DNA of 9,761 nt from NCBI GenBank assembly GCA_022865865.1, contig JALHTN010000132.1, positions 1 through 9,761 on the forward strand, read 5' to 3'. The notes below the pieces were generated by a model. The model was not told the DNA's origin and did no database searches. It worked only from the letters and a program-made list of their open reading frames with translations. The translations under genes and the position numbers were made by a program. This DNA is from Anaerolineales bacterium (lineage in GTDB: Bacteria; Chloroflexota; Anaerolineae; Anaerolineales; UBA4823). This document shows, one piece after another, positions 1 to 6,785 of the stretch. The first letter of the stretch is position 1, and the number at the start of each line of letters is the position of its first letter.

Positions 1-1385
1 GGTGAGGCTTCGTAAACCTCCGGGGCTCGGTATGGGAGCAAAGCACCTGCCAGACATGTGATCACGAAGACATAACCACAGGCAAAGGTGACGCCCAGGG
101 TCAAAGTTGCCCAAAATCCATATAAGTTGTAAACCAGGATAACGGGGATGCTGGCCAGGAAGTAGGCGATGTGTGCGTTGACTGGCGTATGGTATCTTTC
201 GCTGACCTCGCTGGCCCATTCAGGCAGTAAGCGGTCAAGGCTCATGGCGACGATTACGCGGGTCATGCCGATGTAGCAGTTGTGCACGATCTGGTGTGAA
301 TTAAGGATATAGCCTATTCCAATTAACAGGACTACGATTGGGCTGGCAGTAAGAGCAACAGCGATGATATTCGGCCACAACCAGAAGCCAGATATTGTTG
401 CTTCGGTCAAACCTTCCCAGTAACCAGCACCGGCTACGTAGAGGAATTCCGTGCCCACTGATCGTTCAAGTGCAAAGGCTAGAAATGCTAACAGCAAACC
501 AGTGAAGATCAAGGAGCCGACGATGATGAAGGACTGGCTCTTGAAGGAGCGGGCGTCCTTGATCTTGCCATTCTGCTGGGCGCTGTAAGTCGCCCACTGC
601 AGGGAGGTCCAGGCGATTGGTGCCACCAGGATAGTCGCCAATAAGCTGAATGGTGGATTCAGGTCGATCCCGGCAGCCACAGTAGCATCAACAGCCGTCT
701 GTACGAAGTTGGGTACTCCGCTGATCGCCATAGCGAATTCATCCAGCTTGAGGGCTGAAGCGGCGGGTGATGATGACAGCAGCACGATCAGCATGGTGGC
801 GAAGGCGAGCAGGGTAGCCACGATCATCACCGTCTGCAATCGTACGTAATTCTTGAAGCCGGTCGCCAGGATCAGCAGGGCAACTGCCGCGTTGAGGATG
901 CTGGTGATAACGATTCCCCAGGAAGTCGTGAACCAGATGCCGAGGTTTGCCAGGCTTGCACTACCGGTAGTCGCCCCGAGACCCAAGAACAAGGGGGCGA
1001 ATCCAAGATAGGATAGGAGCCAACCGGATAAGGCAACCCACTGTAGAATCCAGATCACATAGCCTGACATCACGACCGTGAAAGCGACACCACCACCGAA
1101 TACGCGGGATTGGAAAACGTAATCCCCACCTGAACGGGGAAGGGCAGTGGATAGCCAGACATATGTAAAGGCAATCGGGATCTCGATGAGCATGGCCAGT
1201 AATATCCCCCAAACAAGCTTGCCACCTGGTAATGCACCGGGAGCCCATAGATAGGTCCATGGGAAAATCAAACCCATGGTTAATACGTTGTAGATGAATG
1301 CCGAAGTGGGGGACATTACGCGAACCAAACCTGATGCTTTACGGGTAAAAACCTCGGGCTTGGCAACTTCTGATGATACAGTCAT
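1..1385 (-). CDS. APC-superfamily amino acid/amine permease (3' end outside window)
   Basis: Integral membrane transporter, probably a secondary carrier for an amino acid or amine. The reading frame is open from an ATG at 1385-1383 to the left edge, giving 461 residues without a stop, so the C-terminus is missing. After a hydrophilic N-terminus of about 23 residues come many hydrophobic segments. The first transmembrane region carries SPTSAFIYN, and residues 83-89 read PRSGGDY, the proline/glycine signature of the APC family before its third helix. The last visible part is a hydrophobic helix followed by LLPYRAPEVYEAS, a cytoplasmic loop usual near the end of the conserved core. The start is fixed by AAAGGAG at 1391-1397. 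It lies downstream of the phosphoesterase gene on the same strand, with a leader of about 200 nt that could allow separate control. The substrate cannot be read from sequence; the flavoenzyme and kinases nearby hint at an amine or methylated amino acid. Family is sure, substrate unknown. Confidence 0.88.
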   Translation of the reverse strand, partial: MTVSSEVAKPEVFTRKASGLVRVMSPTSAFIYNVLTMGLIFPWTYLWAPGALPGGKLVWGILLAMLIEIPIAFTYVWLSTALPRSGGDYVFQSRVFGGGVAFTVVMSGYVIWILQWVALSGWLLSYLGFAPLFLGLGATTGSASLANLGIWFTTSWGIVITSILNAAVALLILATGFKNYVRLQTVMIVATLLAFATMLIVLLSSSPAASALKLDEFAMAISGVPNFVQTAVDATVAAGIDLNPPFSLLATILVAPIAWTSLQWATYSAQQNGKIKDARSFKSQSFIIVGSLIFTGLLLAFLAFALERSVGTEFLYVAGAGYWEGLTEATISGFWLWPNIIAVALTASPIVVLLIGIGYILNSHQIVHNCYIGMTRVIVAMSLDRLLPEWASEVSERYHTPVNAHIAYFLASIPVILVYNLYGFWATLTLGVTFACGYVFVITCLAGALLPYRAPEVYEAS

Positions 1386-1583
1386 CGTTTTTCTCCTTTA
1401 GGAAAAAGGGCGCTGACCTCAGACTCAGATTGTTTACGAGTCTTTGGTGAGCAATTTGGTTAAAGCAAATGATGTCAAGAATTCAACGTGCGGTTGTCCT
1501 TATATCTGTTCGAGGCACCTCCTTTCCCAATCTAATTAAACACTGATAGAACCACTCTGGTTGCGGTGACATTATTATTTGTG
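1386..1583 (-). promoter_or_regulatory. Leader region between phosphoesterase and permease
   Basis: This spacer contains no gene. Read on the minus strand it holds three things. First, a strong but orphan Shine-Dalgarno-like run, AAAGGAGGTG at 1525-1516, with no ATG, GTG or TTG at a usable distance. Second, a hairpin with a 6-bp stem (AGACTC at 1443-1438 pairing with GAGTCT at 1426-1421, 11-nt loop). Third, the permease ribosome binding site at 1397-1391, preceded by a pyrimidine run (CCTTTTTCC) that can pair with it. I find no good -10 box; a TTGACA on the minus strand at 1478-1473 lacks a partner. It may be a regulated leader or simply an operon spacer. Confidence 0.4.
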
Positions 1584-2579
1584 CTAGCCACGGGTCATCT
1601 GGTAGCCTTCAATTTTTCCTTCATTCATTATCACGATGCAGCCTCGCAGCACACCTTCACCATATTCGCTGCCTGGATTGATGCAGGTCGACTTTCCAAT
1701 TTTCGCAACGGATTGGGATTCGTGAATGTGACCATGCAGCCCCAGTAGAGGTTGGTATTTTTCAATCGCGCTGCGGACCGATTTGCTGCCCGCACCGTGC
1801 ATGATAATTTGTCCCGCTTCCACAATTGGGGTGGGTGGATCAGTATCCCAGTCCAATTTCGGGCAGGTATCCAGTGTTGAGTTGCTCGGCGGGTCGTGGA
1901 AATTGAAAATGCTTTTGCCAGGTTCAGCGACTTTAGCAATCATCTCTTCTATCATAACGCCCAGCTCTTCATCGCTTACCTCCCGGGGGGTATCCCAGGG
2001 GGTATATGTGCTGTAGCCAATGCTGATCATTGGGTGAGTGTCATCAATCATGACAGCTTCCCCTTCGCAGGCGACGAACGAATCACGTTGTTCCTTTTTT
2101 ATCACTTGAAGCACTTCTGGATCATCATCATTGCCTCCCGTGACAAATAACTTAATGCCTGTACCTCCTAATCGCGTTTCAGCAAGATCAACCCAGTCAG
2201 ACAATCGTTGGCGGGATTCTTCATGGAAAAGTTTTTCAACTTCAGTCTCATTATCCTGAAGATGTTTGAATTCATCCTCTTGCATTACTTTGTAGTAAAA
2301 ACCGAGGGTTCGCAGTCGTTCTTCTAGTTTTTCTAATTCCTCTTGGGTGGTTATTTGCTCGACCACTCCCTGTAATGTAGCCCGGTAGTTGCCATTACCC
2401 TGATCGATAATTGGTATCAACATTTTCCCAGTAATATCCCCGCCCATGACCAGCACATCGGCTTCATAGAATTTTCCCGCATTGATAAATTTCCGATAAG
2501 TTCGCTCAGAACCGTGTACATCCGTTGCGAAATATAAGCGAGTGGATTTACTTTTTGATTTCTTCGATAAGAATGACAT
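1584..2579 (-). CDS. Calcineurin-like metallophosphoesterase
   Basis: Predicted two-metal phosphoesterase of 331 residues, cytoplasmic (a lysine/serine-rich N-terminus, no signal peptide). The metal-binding motifs appear in the family's order: DVHG (Asp20, His22), GGD (Asp48), GGND (Asn150, Asp151), FNFHDPP (His228) and LHGHIHES (His282, His284, His286). Between GGD and GGND lies a segment of about 100 residues, charged and apparently helical (roughly 72-140, rich in Glu, Lys and Leu), longer than in minimal family members, which may form a lid or dimer surface. The start ATG at 2579 has GGAGG at 2591-2587. The gene begins 30 nt after the DeoR regulator and is probably cotranscribed with it. 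The substrate is unknown: it could be a phosphorylated small molecule made by the neighbouring kinases, a phosphodiester or a nucleotide. All catalytic residues look intact, so the fold and chemistry are secure while the role is not. Confidence 0.88.
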   Translation of the reverse strand: MSFLSKKSKSKSTRLYFATDVHGSERTYRKFINAGKFYEADVLVMGGDITGKMLIPIIDQGNGNYRATLQGVVEQITTQEELEKLEERLRTLGFYYKVMQEDEFKHLQDNETEVEKLFHEESRQRLSDWVDLAETRLGGTGIKLFVTGGNDDDPEVLQVIKKEQRDSFVACEGEAVMIDDTHPMISIGYSTYTPWDTPREVSDEELGVMIEEMIAKVAEPGKSIFNFHDPPSNSTLDTCPKLDWDTDPPTPIVEAGQIIMHGAGSKSVRSAIEKYQPLLGLHGHIHESQSVAKIGKSTCINPGSEYGEGVLRGCIVIMNEGKIEGYQMTRG

Positions 2580-2609
2580 CTACCTGCCTCCAAGAAATAA
2601 TTTTTAAGT

Positions 2610-3428
2610 TTATTGATCGGAAAGGATTTGATTTTGAATAACCGGGAACGTATGATTGGGATCAAATACCTGGATATGCAATTTAGTGAGCGCTTCTCTG
2701 GCGATCTGGACAAATTTCTCGTCGGTAATGAGCAGCGGTATTTCATTGATTTGAGCCACTTCGAAATTTGATACAGTGCCCCATTTGGTGTGATCGGCAA
2801 CTATGTAGACCGGTCCGTTCGTGCGCTCGAGCATTAACCGGATCACTTCAGCTTCATCATTGGATGGAACCGTATATCCATGCCGGACGGTGATGCCATC
2901 TACACCAATAAATGCTTTATCTGCATAGATCTGGTTCAGATTATCGATCGCAAATCGACCAGCCACCGAATTCGATTTTGGTTGAAAGAGGCCTCCAACC
3001 AGAATTAATTCGAGTGAAGTCTCACCGACCTCAAGGGCGGCAGATAGGTTGTTTGTAACCACGGAAATATTTGAATTCGTCCGAATTTGCTGTATCAGTT
3101 GGGTAGTTGTAGAACCACTGTTGACGAAAATTATTTCCCCTTCAGCGACCATGGAGGCAGCCAATTTACCAATGGCGCGTTTTTCTTGCACCTGCCGTTG
3201 GGCACGCTGCTTGTATTCGGGTTCCAATTGTAAATGTTGGGAAAGTATCGCTCCCCCGTGTGTGCGATAAAGGATGCCCTCGTTTTCCATCCACTCCAGA
3301 TCTCGGCGGACTGTTGCTTCTGATACACCCAGTAAAGCGCTTAGTTCAGCGCTGGGGGCAATTTTATGCTGGGCCAGGTAGGCTTGAATCCGTTCACGTC
3401 TTTGCGCAGGAATAAGTTGTTTGCTCAC
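2610..3428 (-). CDS. DeoR/GlpR-family transcriptional regulator
   Basis: DNA-binding repressor of 272 residues, a little longer than the usual 250-260. Residues 8-60 form the DeoR-type winged helix-turn-helix, with the signature LSALLGVSEATVRRDLEWME and the following GILYRTHGGA wing. Residues about 77-235 are the DeoR C-terminal sensor domain, related to ribose-5-phosphate isomerase: EKRAIGKLAASM, the phosphate-binding-like loop VNSGSTTTQL (residues 102-111), VVTNNL, GGLFQPKSNSVAG, DKAFIGVDGI and VADHTKWG. Members usually sense a phosphorylated sugar or polyol. In the loop, Asn103 stands where Asp is common. The start is GTG at 3428-3426, supported by GAGG at 3440-3437; a nearby ATG is out of frame. 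It is divergent from the APH-fold kinase and upstream of the phosphoesterase. It is a natural candidate to bind the paired TTGCAA sites described below and to control both directions (inference). Its effector is likely a phosphorylated metabolite from this locus. Confidence 0.92.
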   Translation of the reverse strand: MSKQLIPAQRRERIQAYLAQHKIAPSAELSALLGVSEATVRRDLEWMENEGILYRTHGGAILSQHLQLEPEYKQRAQRQVQEKRAIGKLAASMVAEGEIIFVNSGSTTTQLIQQIRTNSNISVVTNNLSAALEVGETSLELILVGGLFQPKSNSVAGRFAIDNLNQIYADKAFIGVDGITVRHGYTVPSNDEAEVIRLMLERTNGPVYIVADHTKWGTVSNFEVAQINEIPLLITDEKFVQIAREALTKLHIQVFDPNHTFPVIQNQILSDQ

Positions 3429-3578
3429 AGCCAGTGCCTCATGAAATTCCTACTTGATTGATTGTCACAAGGACAGCAATTACCCAATAGTGCTGAGAAA
3501 AGACACTCTACGACTACTGTATCGAGATCTTGGTTCTGCTTGAAAATCGATCTGCTGGGGAAAATCTAAACAGTAAAG

Positions 3579-3606
3579 ATTATAAATCCTTGAAGAAAAT
3601 TCTAAA
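3579..3606 (-). promoter_or_regulatory. Alternative leftward promoter for the DeoR gene
   Basis: On the minus strand TATAAT (3584-3579) is a perfect -10 box, with TTTAGA (3606-3601) 16 nt upstream as a weak -35. It would start a transcript about 145 nt before the GTG start of the regulator. It lies between the arms of a 9-bp inverted repeat (ATCTGCTGG 3550-3558, CCAGCAGAT 3609-3617). It competes with the better-spaced promoter at 3671-3699; one or both may be used. Confidence 0.35.
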
Positions 3607-3670
3607 TACCAGCAGATTGTAAATTATTTAATAGATTGTTTTTGACGGATTTTGTTCACTTTGCTCGATC

Positions 3671-3722
3671 ATTATAGCGAAGATTTTGCAAATTTGCAAG
3701 TTTTTGTCTATTCATGTATAAT
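3671..3722. promoter_or_regulatory. Divergent promoter pair sharing one palindromic -35, with operator-like TTGCAA repeat
   Basis: TTGCAA at 3694-3699 is its own reverse complement. Reading right, TATAAT at 3717-3722 follows after exactly 17 nt and would serve the APH-fold kinase. Reading left, TATAAT at 3676-3671 also follows after exactly 17 nt and would serve the DeoR regulator. A second TTGCAA at 3686-3691 makes a perfect 14-bp palindrome, TTGCAAATTTGCAA, at 3686-3699. Only one RNA polymerase could use the shared -35 at a time, and a protein bound to the palindrome would block both. The boxes and spacings are seen directly; function and the binding protein are inferred. Confidence 0.65.
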
Positions 3723-3806
3723 TTTTTTGCATTTGTTGAAAATTAGCTTGTCACGTCTTCAGTTATTCACCTCATCCATCTTCATTAGCTTTCACATTTG
3801 AATGGC

Positions 3807-4904
3807 ATGAATATAGCTCAAGCAGCTGCTTTCTCTGAAATCAGTAAAGTCCTTGCGAATTATGATCTCGGGGAGCTGGTCCATCAGGAACAGAACCTGC
3901 TTGGATACAATAACGCAAACTTCTCAATCCAGACAACGATAGAGGGTGCTAGGCACGATTTCTTTTTCCGGCGCTATAAGCTTGGGATCCAACCGGAAGA
4001 AATTCAATTTGAGCATGCCGTAATTAATCATTTGGTTGATCAAGAATTTGATCTGGTTGCAGGTATCCATCAGACAAAAGGTGGGGAAAGCTGTTTTGTC
4101 AGGCTCGCAGAGGATGCAACAAGCGAACCTACATATTATGCCGTTTTCGATTACTTGTCAGGAGAGGACAAATATTCCTGGATCGATCCTCGATTAAGTG
4201 TAGATGAACTGCACAATTCTGCAGCAGTTCTGGCACAGTTTCACAACGCAGTAGCGGATTTTACCCCGCCTGGTCGCCGAATTGAGCCAAAAATTTGTGA
4301 GCTTCAATCTCAAATTGTCACTTATCTGGAGACCTGTCTCCAGAGGTCCAAGGGGTCTTCATTTGATGAGTTGCTGGCAGAAAATCACAGCTCATTAATG
4401 GATAGCATTTCCGGGATGAGGCTAAAGTGTGCTGATATTCAACGTTTGGGTATGGTGCAGCTGGTTATCCACTGCGATTTCCATCCCGGGAATTTAAAAT
4501 TCCGTGATCAGCAGGTCGTAGGGCTATTCGATTTCGATTGGTCGAAGATTGACTTGCGCAGTTTTGATGTTGGATTAGCTTTGTGGTATTTTTTCACGGA
4601 TTGGAAAGGACCCCAGGCAGGTAAAATGAGGCTCAATGAATGCCAGCATTTCCTGAAGACTTACCAAACCACCCTGCAAAAGCTTCCAGATTTATTGCCT
4701 CTCACTCAAACCGAAAAACAAGTTCTGCCGGAGATGATAAATTTAGGCAATATGTTTGTTTTATTTTGGACTCTTACTGATTATTTCAGTAATCCTGTTG
4801 ATGAGGATGAATATCGATTCTACTTGCAGCATCATATAAATTTCAATCGCTGGTATGCAAATGGTGGGCAGAGATTACTGGAAACGGAGCTGCTTTTACG
4901 ATAA
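3807..4904 (+). CDS. APH-fold small-molecule kinase (aminoglycoside phosphotransferase / homoserine kinase-like)
   Basis: ATP-dependent kinase of the aminoglycoside-phosphotransferase/choline-kinase superfamily, 365 residues from the ATG at 3807. The N-lobe has a glycine/asparagine loop (LLGYNNANFSIQT) and FFFRRYK, the likely ATP-binding lysine region. The catalytic loop is HCDFHPGN (His222, Asp224, Asn229) and the metal-binding motif is GLFDFDWS (Asp242), both intact. The motif pattern and length resemble the homoserine kinase II-like and related metabolite kinases more than true aminoglycoside resistance enzymes. A TTG at 3798 in the same frame would add three residues; neither start has a good ribosome binding site, so ATG is preferred. 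It is divergent from the DeoR regulator and driven by the promoter at 3694-3722. A metabolic substrate such as an amino alcohol, amino acid or sugar is likely. It shares only the fold motifs with the second kinase at 6900, so the two are not a recent duplication. Confidence 0.85.
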   Translation: MNIAQAAAFSEISKVLANYDLGELVHQEQNLLGYNNANFSIQTTIEGARHDFFFRRYKLGIQPEEIQFEHAVINHLVDQEFDLVAGIHQTKGGESCFVRLAEDATSEPTYYAVFDYLSGEDKYSWIDPRLSVDELHNSAAVLAQFHNAVADFTPPGRRIEPKICELQSQIVTYLETCLQRSKGSSFDELLAENHSSLMDSISGMRLKCADIQRLGMVQLVIHCDFHPGNLKFRDQQVVGLFDFDWSKIDLRSFDVGLALWYFFTDWKGPQAGKMRLNECQHFLKTYQTTLQKLPDLLPLTQTEKQVLPEMINLGNMFVLFWTLTDYFSNPVDEDEYRFYLQHHINFNRWYANGGQRLLETELLLR

Positions 4905-4927
4905 CCGATGACGGTAATTGTCCAATT

Positions 4928-4966
4928 TTGCAATAATTTGCAAGTTTTGGTTTTCTATTTTATAAT
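4928..4966 (+). promoter_or_regulatory. Promoter with paired TTGCAA, upstream of the nucleotidyltransferase gene
   Basis: TTGCAA at 4928-4933 and again at 4938-4943 (4 nt apart), then 17 nt, then TATAAT at 4961-4966. It repeats the design of 3686-3722, including the bases ATTTGCAAGTTTT across the -35 box. It would start transcription near 4973, about 110 nt before the ATG at 5085. The match suggests the same regulator controls both promoters. The downstream genes may be read from here, though spacers of about 100 nt could hold others. Confidence 0.65.
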
Positions 4967-5084
4967 CAGTAAAGTTATTTTCGACATATAATCCCAATTG
5001 AATAATTCATCCCCTTATTGAATTTGGATGACTTTTCCAATACTTCTAGAACAAAACATGATAATAAGCCGATAGGAGTCTTTT

Positions 5085-5876
5085 ATGTCCAACAGCACCA
5101 TTGGCATGGGTGAACAGGGTCAGGCTGAGCGCGAGAAGTTTGAAAACGAACTCAACCGCATCTTAACCGCGAGTGAAGAAAATGATGTAACTTTACGGGT
5201 GATAGGTTCGCTCGCCTTCCATATGCACTGTCCTCAATACGGGTATTTACAGGCCGCATTGGGCAGAGCGTATACAGACATTGATTTTGCTGGCTACCGG
5301 AAACAGGCCAAGCAAGCAAGAGGAATGATGCAGAGCCTTGGCTATGAAGAATTAAGGGAAGTTTTCATAATGAGTGAAGGTGACCGGGCGATCTTTCATC
5401 AAACAATAAATACGCTGCATGTTGATATTTTTTATGACAAACTGGATTTCTCGCATGTGATCAAATGGGATGACCGGCTGGATGTGGATCATCCTACCAT
5501 CCCCCTGGCAGAATTGCTTCTGGAGAAGATGCAGATCTTCCAAATAAACGAGAAAGATATCATTGATACGATCATGTTGCTCTTGGAACATCCACTGGGG
5601 GACAATGACCATGAAGTAATCAATATTGATCGGGTTGCGCAGCTGCTAGCGAAAGATTGGGGTTTGTGGCGCACAAGCACAATGAATCTGGATAAGGTCA
5701 AACAGATGGCAGGACATTATTCCCAGCTTAGTGATGAAGAACAGGCGCGGGTTGTATCCCAGGCCGAACAATCGCTCGCTCGTATCGAACAAGAACCAAA
5801 ATCACGGGGATGGAAACTGCGTGCGCGGGTCGGTGACCGGGTAAAGTGGTACAAAGATGTTGACGAGGTGAGCTGA
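5085..5876 (+). CDS. Nucleotidyltransferase-fold protein of unknown substrate
   Basis: A 263-residue protein with the core of the polymerase-beta-like nucleotidyltransferase fold: VIGSLAFH (Gly41, Ser42), then YTDIDFAG with the metal-binding pair Asp65 and Asp67, then HVDIFYD with the third acidic residue, Asp114. These fit the GS...DxD...D catalytic pattern, so the enzyme is probably active. It would transfer a nucleoside monophosphate to a small molecule or protein. The spacing and the C-terminal half (about 150-263, helical and charged, ending in a basic stretch KSRGWKLRARVGDRVKW) do not match the minimal MNT antitoxins or classic aminoglycoside adenylyltransferases. ATG at 5085 has AGGAG at 5074-5078. 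It follows the APH-fold kinase by 180 nt but has its own promoter with the same TTGCAA arrangement. The family is likely; reaction partner and pathway are unknown. Pairing a kinase and a nucleotidyltransferase suggests activation of one compound in two steps, but this is speculation. Confidence 0.75.
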   Translation: MSNSTIGMGEQGQAEREKFENELNRILTASEENDVTLRVIGSLAFHMHCPQYGYLQAALGRAYTDIDFAGYRKQAKQARGMMQSLGYEELREVFIMSEGDRAIFHQTINTLHVDIFYDKLDFSHVIKWDDRLDVDHPTIPLAELLLEKMQIFQINEKDIIDTIMLLLEHPLGDNDHEVINIDRVAQLLAKDWGLWRTSTMNLDKVKQMAGHYSQLSDEEQARVVSQAEQSLARIEQEPKSRGWKLRARVGDRVKWYKDVDEVS

Positions 5877-5960
5877 TTTTAGGATCGGCATCCCTATCTT
5901 GTATTTCCGGCATGATTTACCAGCAAGACATTTGGATTCATTCGTAATTAGGAAGCTGCA

Positions 5961-5968
5961 GGAGGTGA
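5961..5968 (+). promoter_or_regulatory. Strong ribosome binding site deciding a GTG start
   Basis: GGAGGTGA is an almost complete match to the 16S rRNA tail. The core GGAGG ends 7 nt before the GTG at 5973, which fixes the non-ATG start of the CBS-domain gene. Confidence 0.8.
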
Positions 5969-5972
5969 GATT

Positions 5973-6785
5973 GTGACCACATTGGTGCGAGACTTAATGC
6001 ATCCAGGGGTGGTGCGGTGCGACCCTGATAATTCTTTAGGCCAAGTCGCGAAATTATTAGCTGAACACCATGTTCACAGTTTGTTTGTGTTCAACGATAG
6101 GCAATTACCTGAAGGTGTGATCACAGATTTTGATGTTATTGCTGGCGAATGGCTCTCTGGAGATCCTGAGAGCCTAGCGGTGATGCAGAAAATGACGGCC
6201 AGCGAATTAATGTCCTCACCTGTTGAGATGGTGGATATTGACACACCAGCTGGTGAAGCAGCCAGGCGAATGCTAGATGGTTCAATCAGGCGCCTGTTGG
6301 TGACTGAGAATGAGCAGCCTGTTGGTGTGATTTCAGTATCAGACTTCCTGACCGATATCAGTTCGAAATCCGTTCTGAAGCGTGAATCTGTCAGTGATGT
6401 CATGTCGGATGCATACCTGGTTTGCCGGGGGAAAACCCCTGTCACAGCAGCTGCACGGGCGATGACTGAATCTGGCTGGCGCTCGGTGGTCGTTGTTGAC
6501 CCACATGGAAAACCACTTGGCGTGTTCAGCGGGTTAGATCTGCTTTCATTCAGTGATCTCGAGCATATTCCCGATTCAGTACTGGTTACCGAGGTAATGC
6601 ATTCCCCATTGACGATTGACATGGATGCAACGCTTCAGGAGGCAGCCCAGATGATGATCGATAATCACCACCACCGCGTCCTGGTGATCGACCCAACAAA
6701 TATTGATTCGCTTCCCTTAGGTGTAATCTCCTCCTTTGATATCGTCTCGGAGATGGCCCGACCGGATTCTGTCTGGCAACAATGA
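5973..6785 (+). CDS. Four-CBS-domain protein (two Bateman modules)
   Basis: A 270-residue soluble protein made almost wholly of four CBS motifs. CBS1 is about residues 4-58 (VRDLMHPGVVRCDPDNSLGQ to GVITDFDVI), CBS2 about 74-127 (ASELMSSPV to GVISVSDFL), CBS3 about 137-191 (VSDVMSDAYLV to GVFSGLDLL) and CBS4 about 203-262 (VTEVMHSPLTIDMDATLQEAAQMM to GVISSFDIV). Such modules bind adenosine nucleotides (AMP, ATP, SAM and others) in clefts between paired repeats. The closing G-V-I/F-S/T-x-x-D motif that contacts ribose is present in all four. No catalytic or DNA-binding domain is attached, so it probably acts as an energy or adenylate sensor on a partner, perhaps a neighbouring kinase or the nucleotidyltransferase. 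The GTG start is supported by GGAGGTGA at 5961-5968. It lies 96 nt after the nucleotidyltransferase gene on the same strand, likely in one transcript. Confidence 0.92.
   Translation: MTTLVRDLMHPGVVRCDPDNSLGQVAKLLAEHHVHSLFVFNDRQLPEGVITDFDVIAGEWLSGDPESLAVMQKMTASELMSSPVEMVDIDTPAGEAARRMLDGSIRRLLVTENEQPVGVISVSDFLTDISSKSVLKRESVSDVMSDAYLVCRGKTPVTAAARAMTESGWRSVVVVDPHGKPLGVFSGLDLLSFSDLEHIPDSVLVTEVMHSPLTIDMDATLQEAAQMMIDNHHHRVLVIDPTNIDSLPLGVISSFDIVSEMARPDSVWQQ

Larger units (their letters stand above)
3429..3797. other. Divergent intergenic region
   Basis: An AT-rich region of 369 nt with no credible gene on either strand. It holds the shared-(-35) divergent promoter (3671-3722), an alternative leftward promoter (3579-3606), a 9-bp inverted repeat (3550-3558 and 3609-3617) spaced by 50 nt, and the ribosome binding site of the regulator (3437-3440). 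The last 60 nt before the kinase show no clear Shine-Dalgarno sequence. Confidence 0.6.

Noticed and set aside
961..1260. Minus-strand reading frame of 99 codons
   Set aside because: It is a shifted frame inside the APC permease gene, with Arg/Trp/Cys-rich composition and no supporting start site.
1550..1562. AACCA-CTC-TGGTT hairpin just after the phosphoesterase stop
   Set aside because: Only 5 bp and no T-run follows it on the minus strand, so it is not a convincing terminator.
3807..4904. Aminoglycoside resistance gene
   Set aside because: The fold motifs are shared, but the metabolic neighbourhood and homoserine-kinase-like pattern argue for a metabolite kinase.
5085..5876. MNT/HEPN toxin-antitoxin pair
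   Set aside because: No HEPN-like partner lies beside the nucleotidyltransferase; its neighbours are a kinase and a CBS protein.
6074..6622. Minus-strand reading frame of 182 codons opposite the CBS gene
   Set aside because: Shadow of the four CBS repeats on the other strand; Ser/Thr-rich, low-information composition and no family features.
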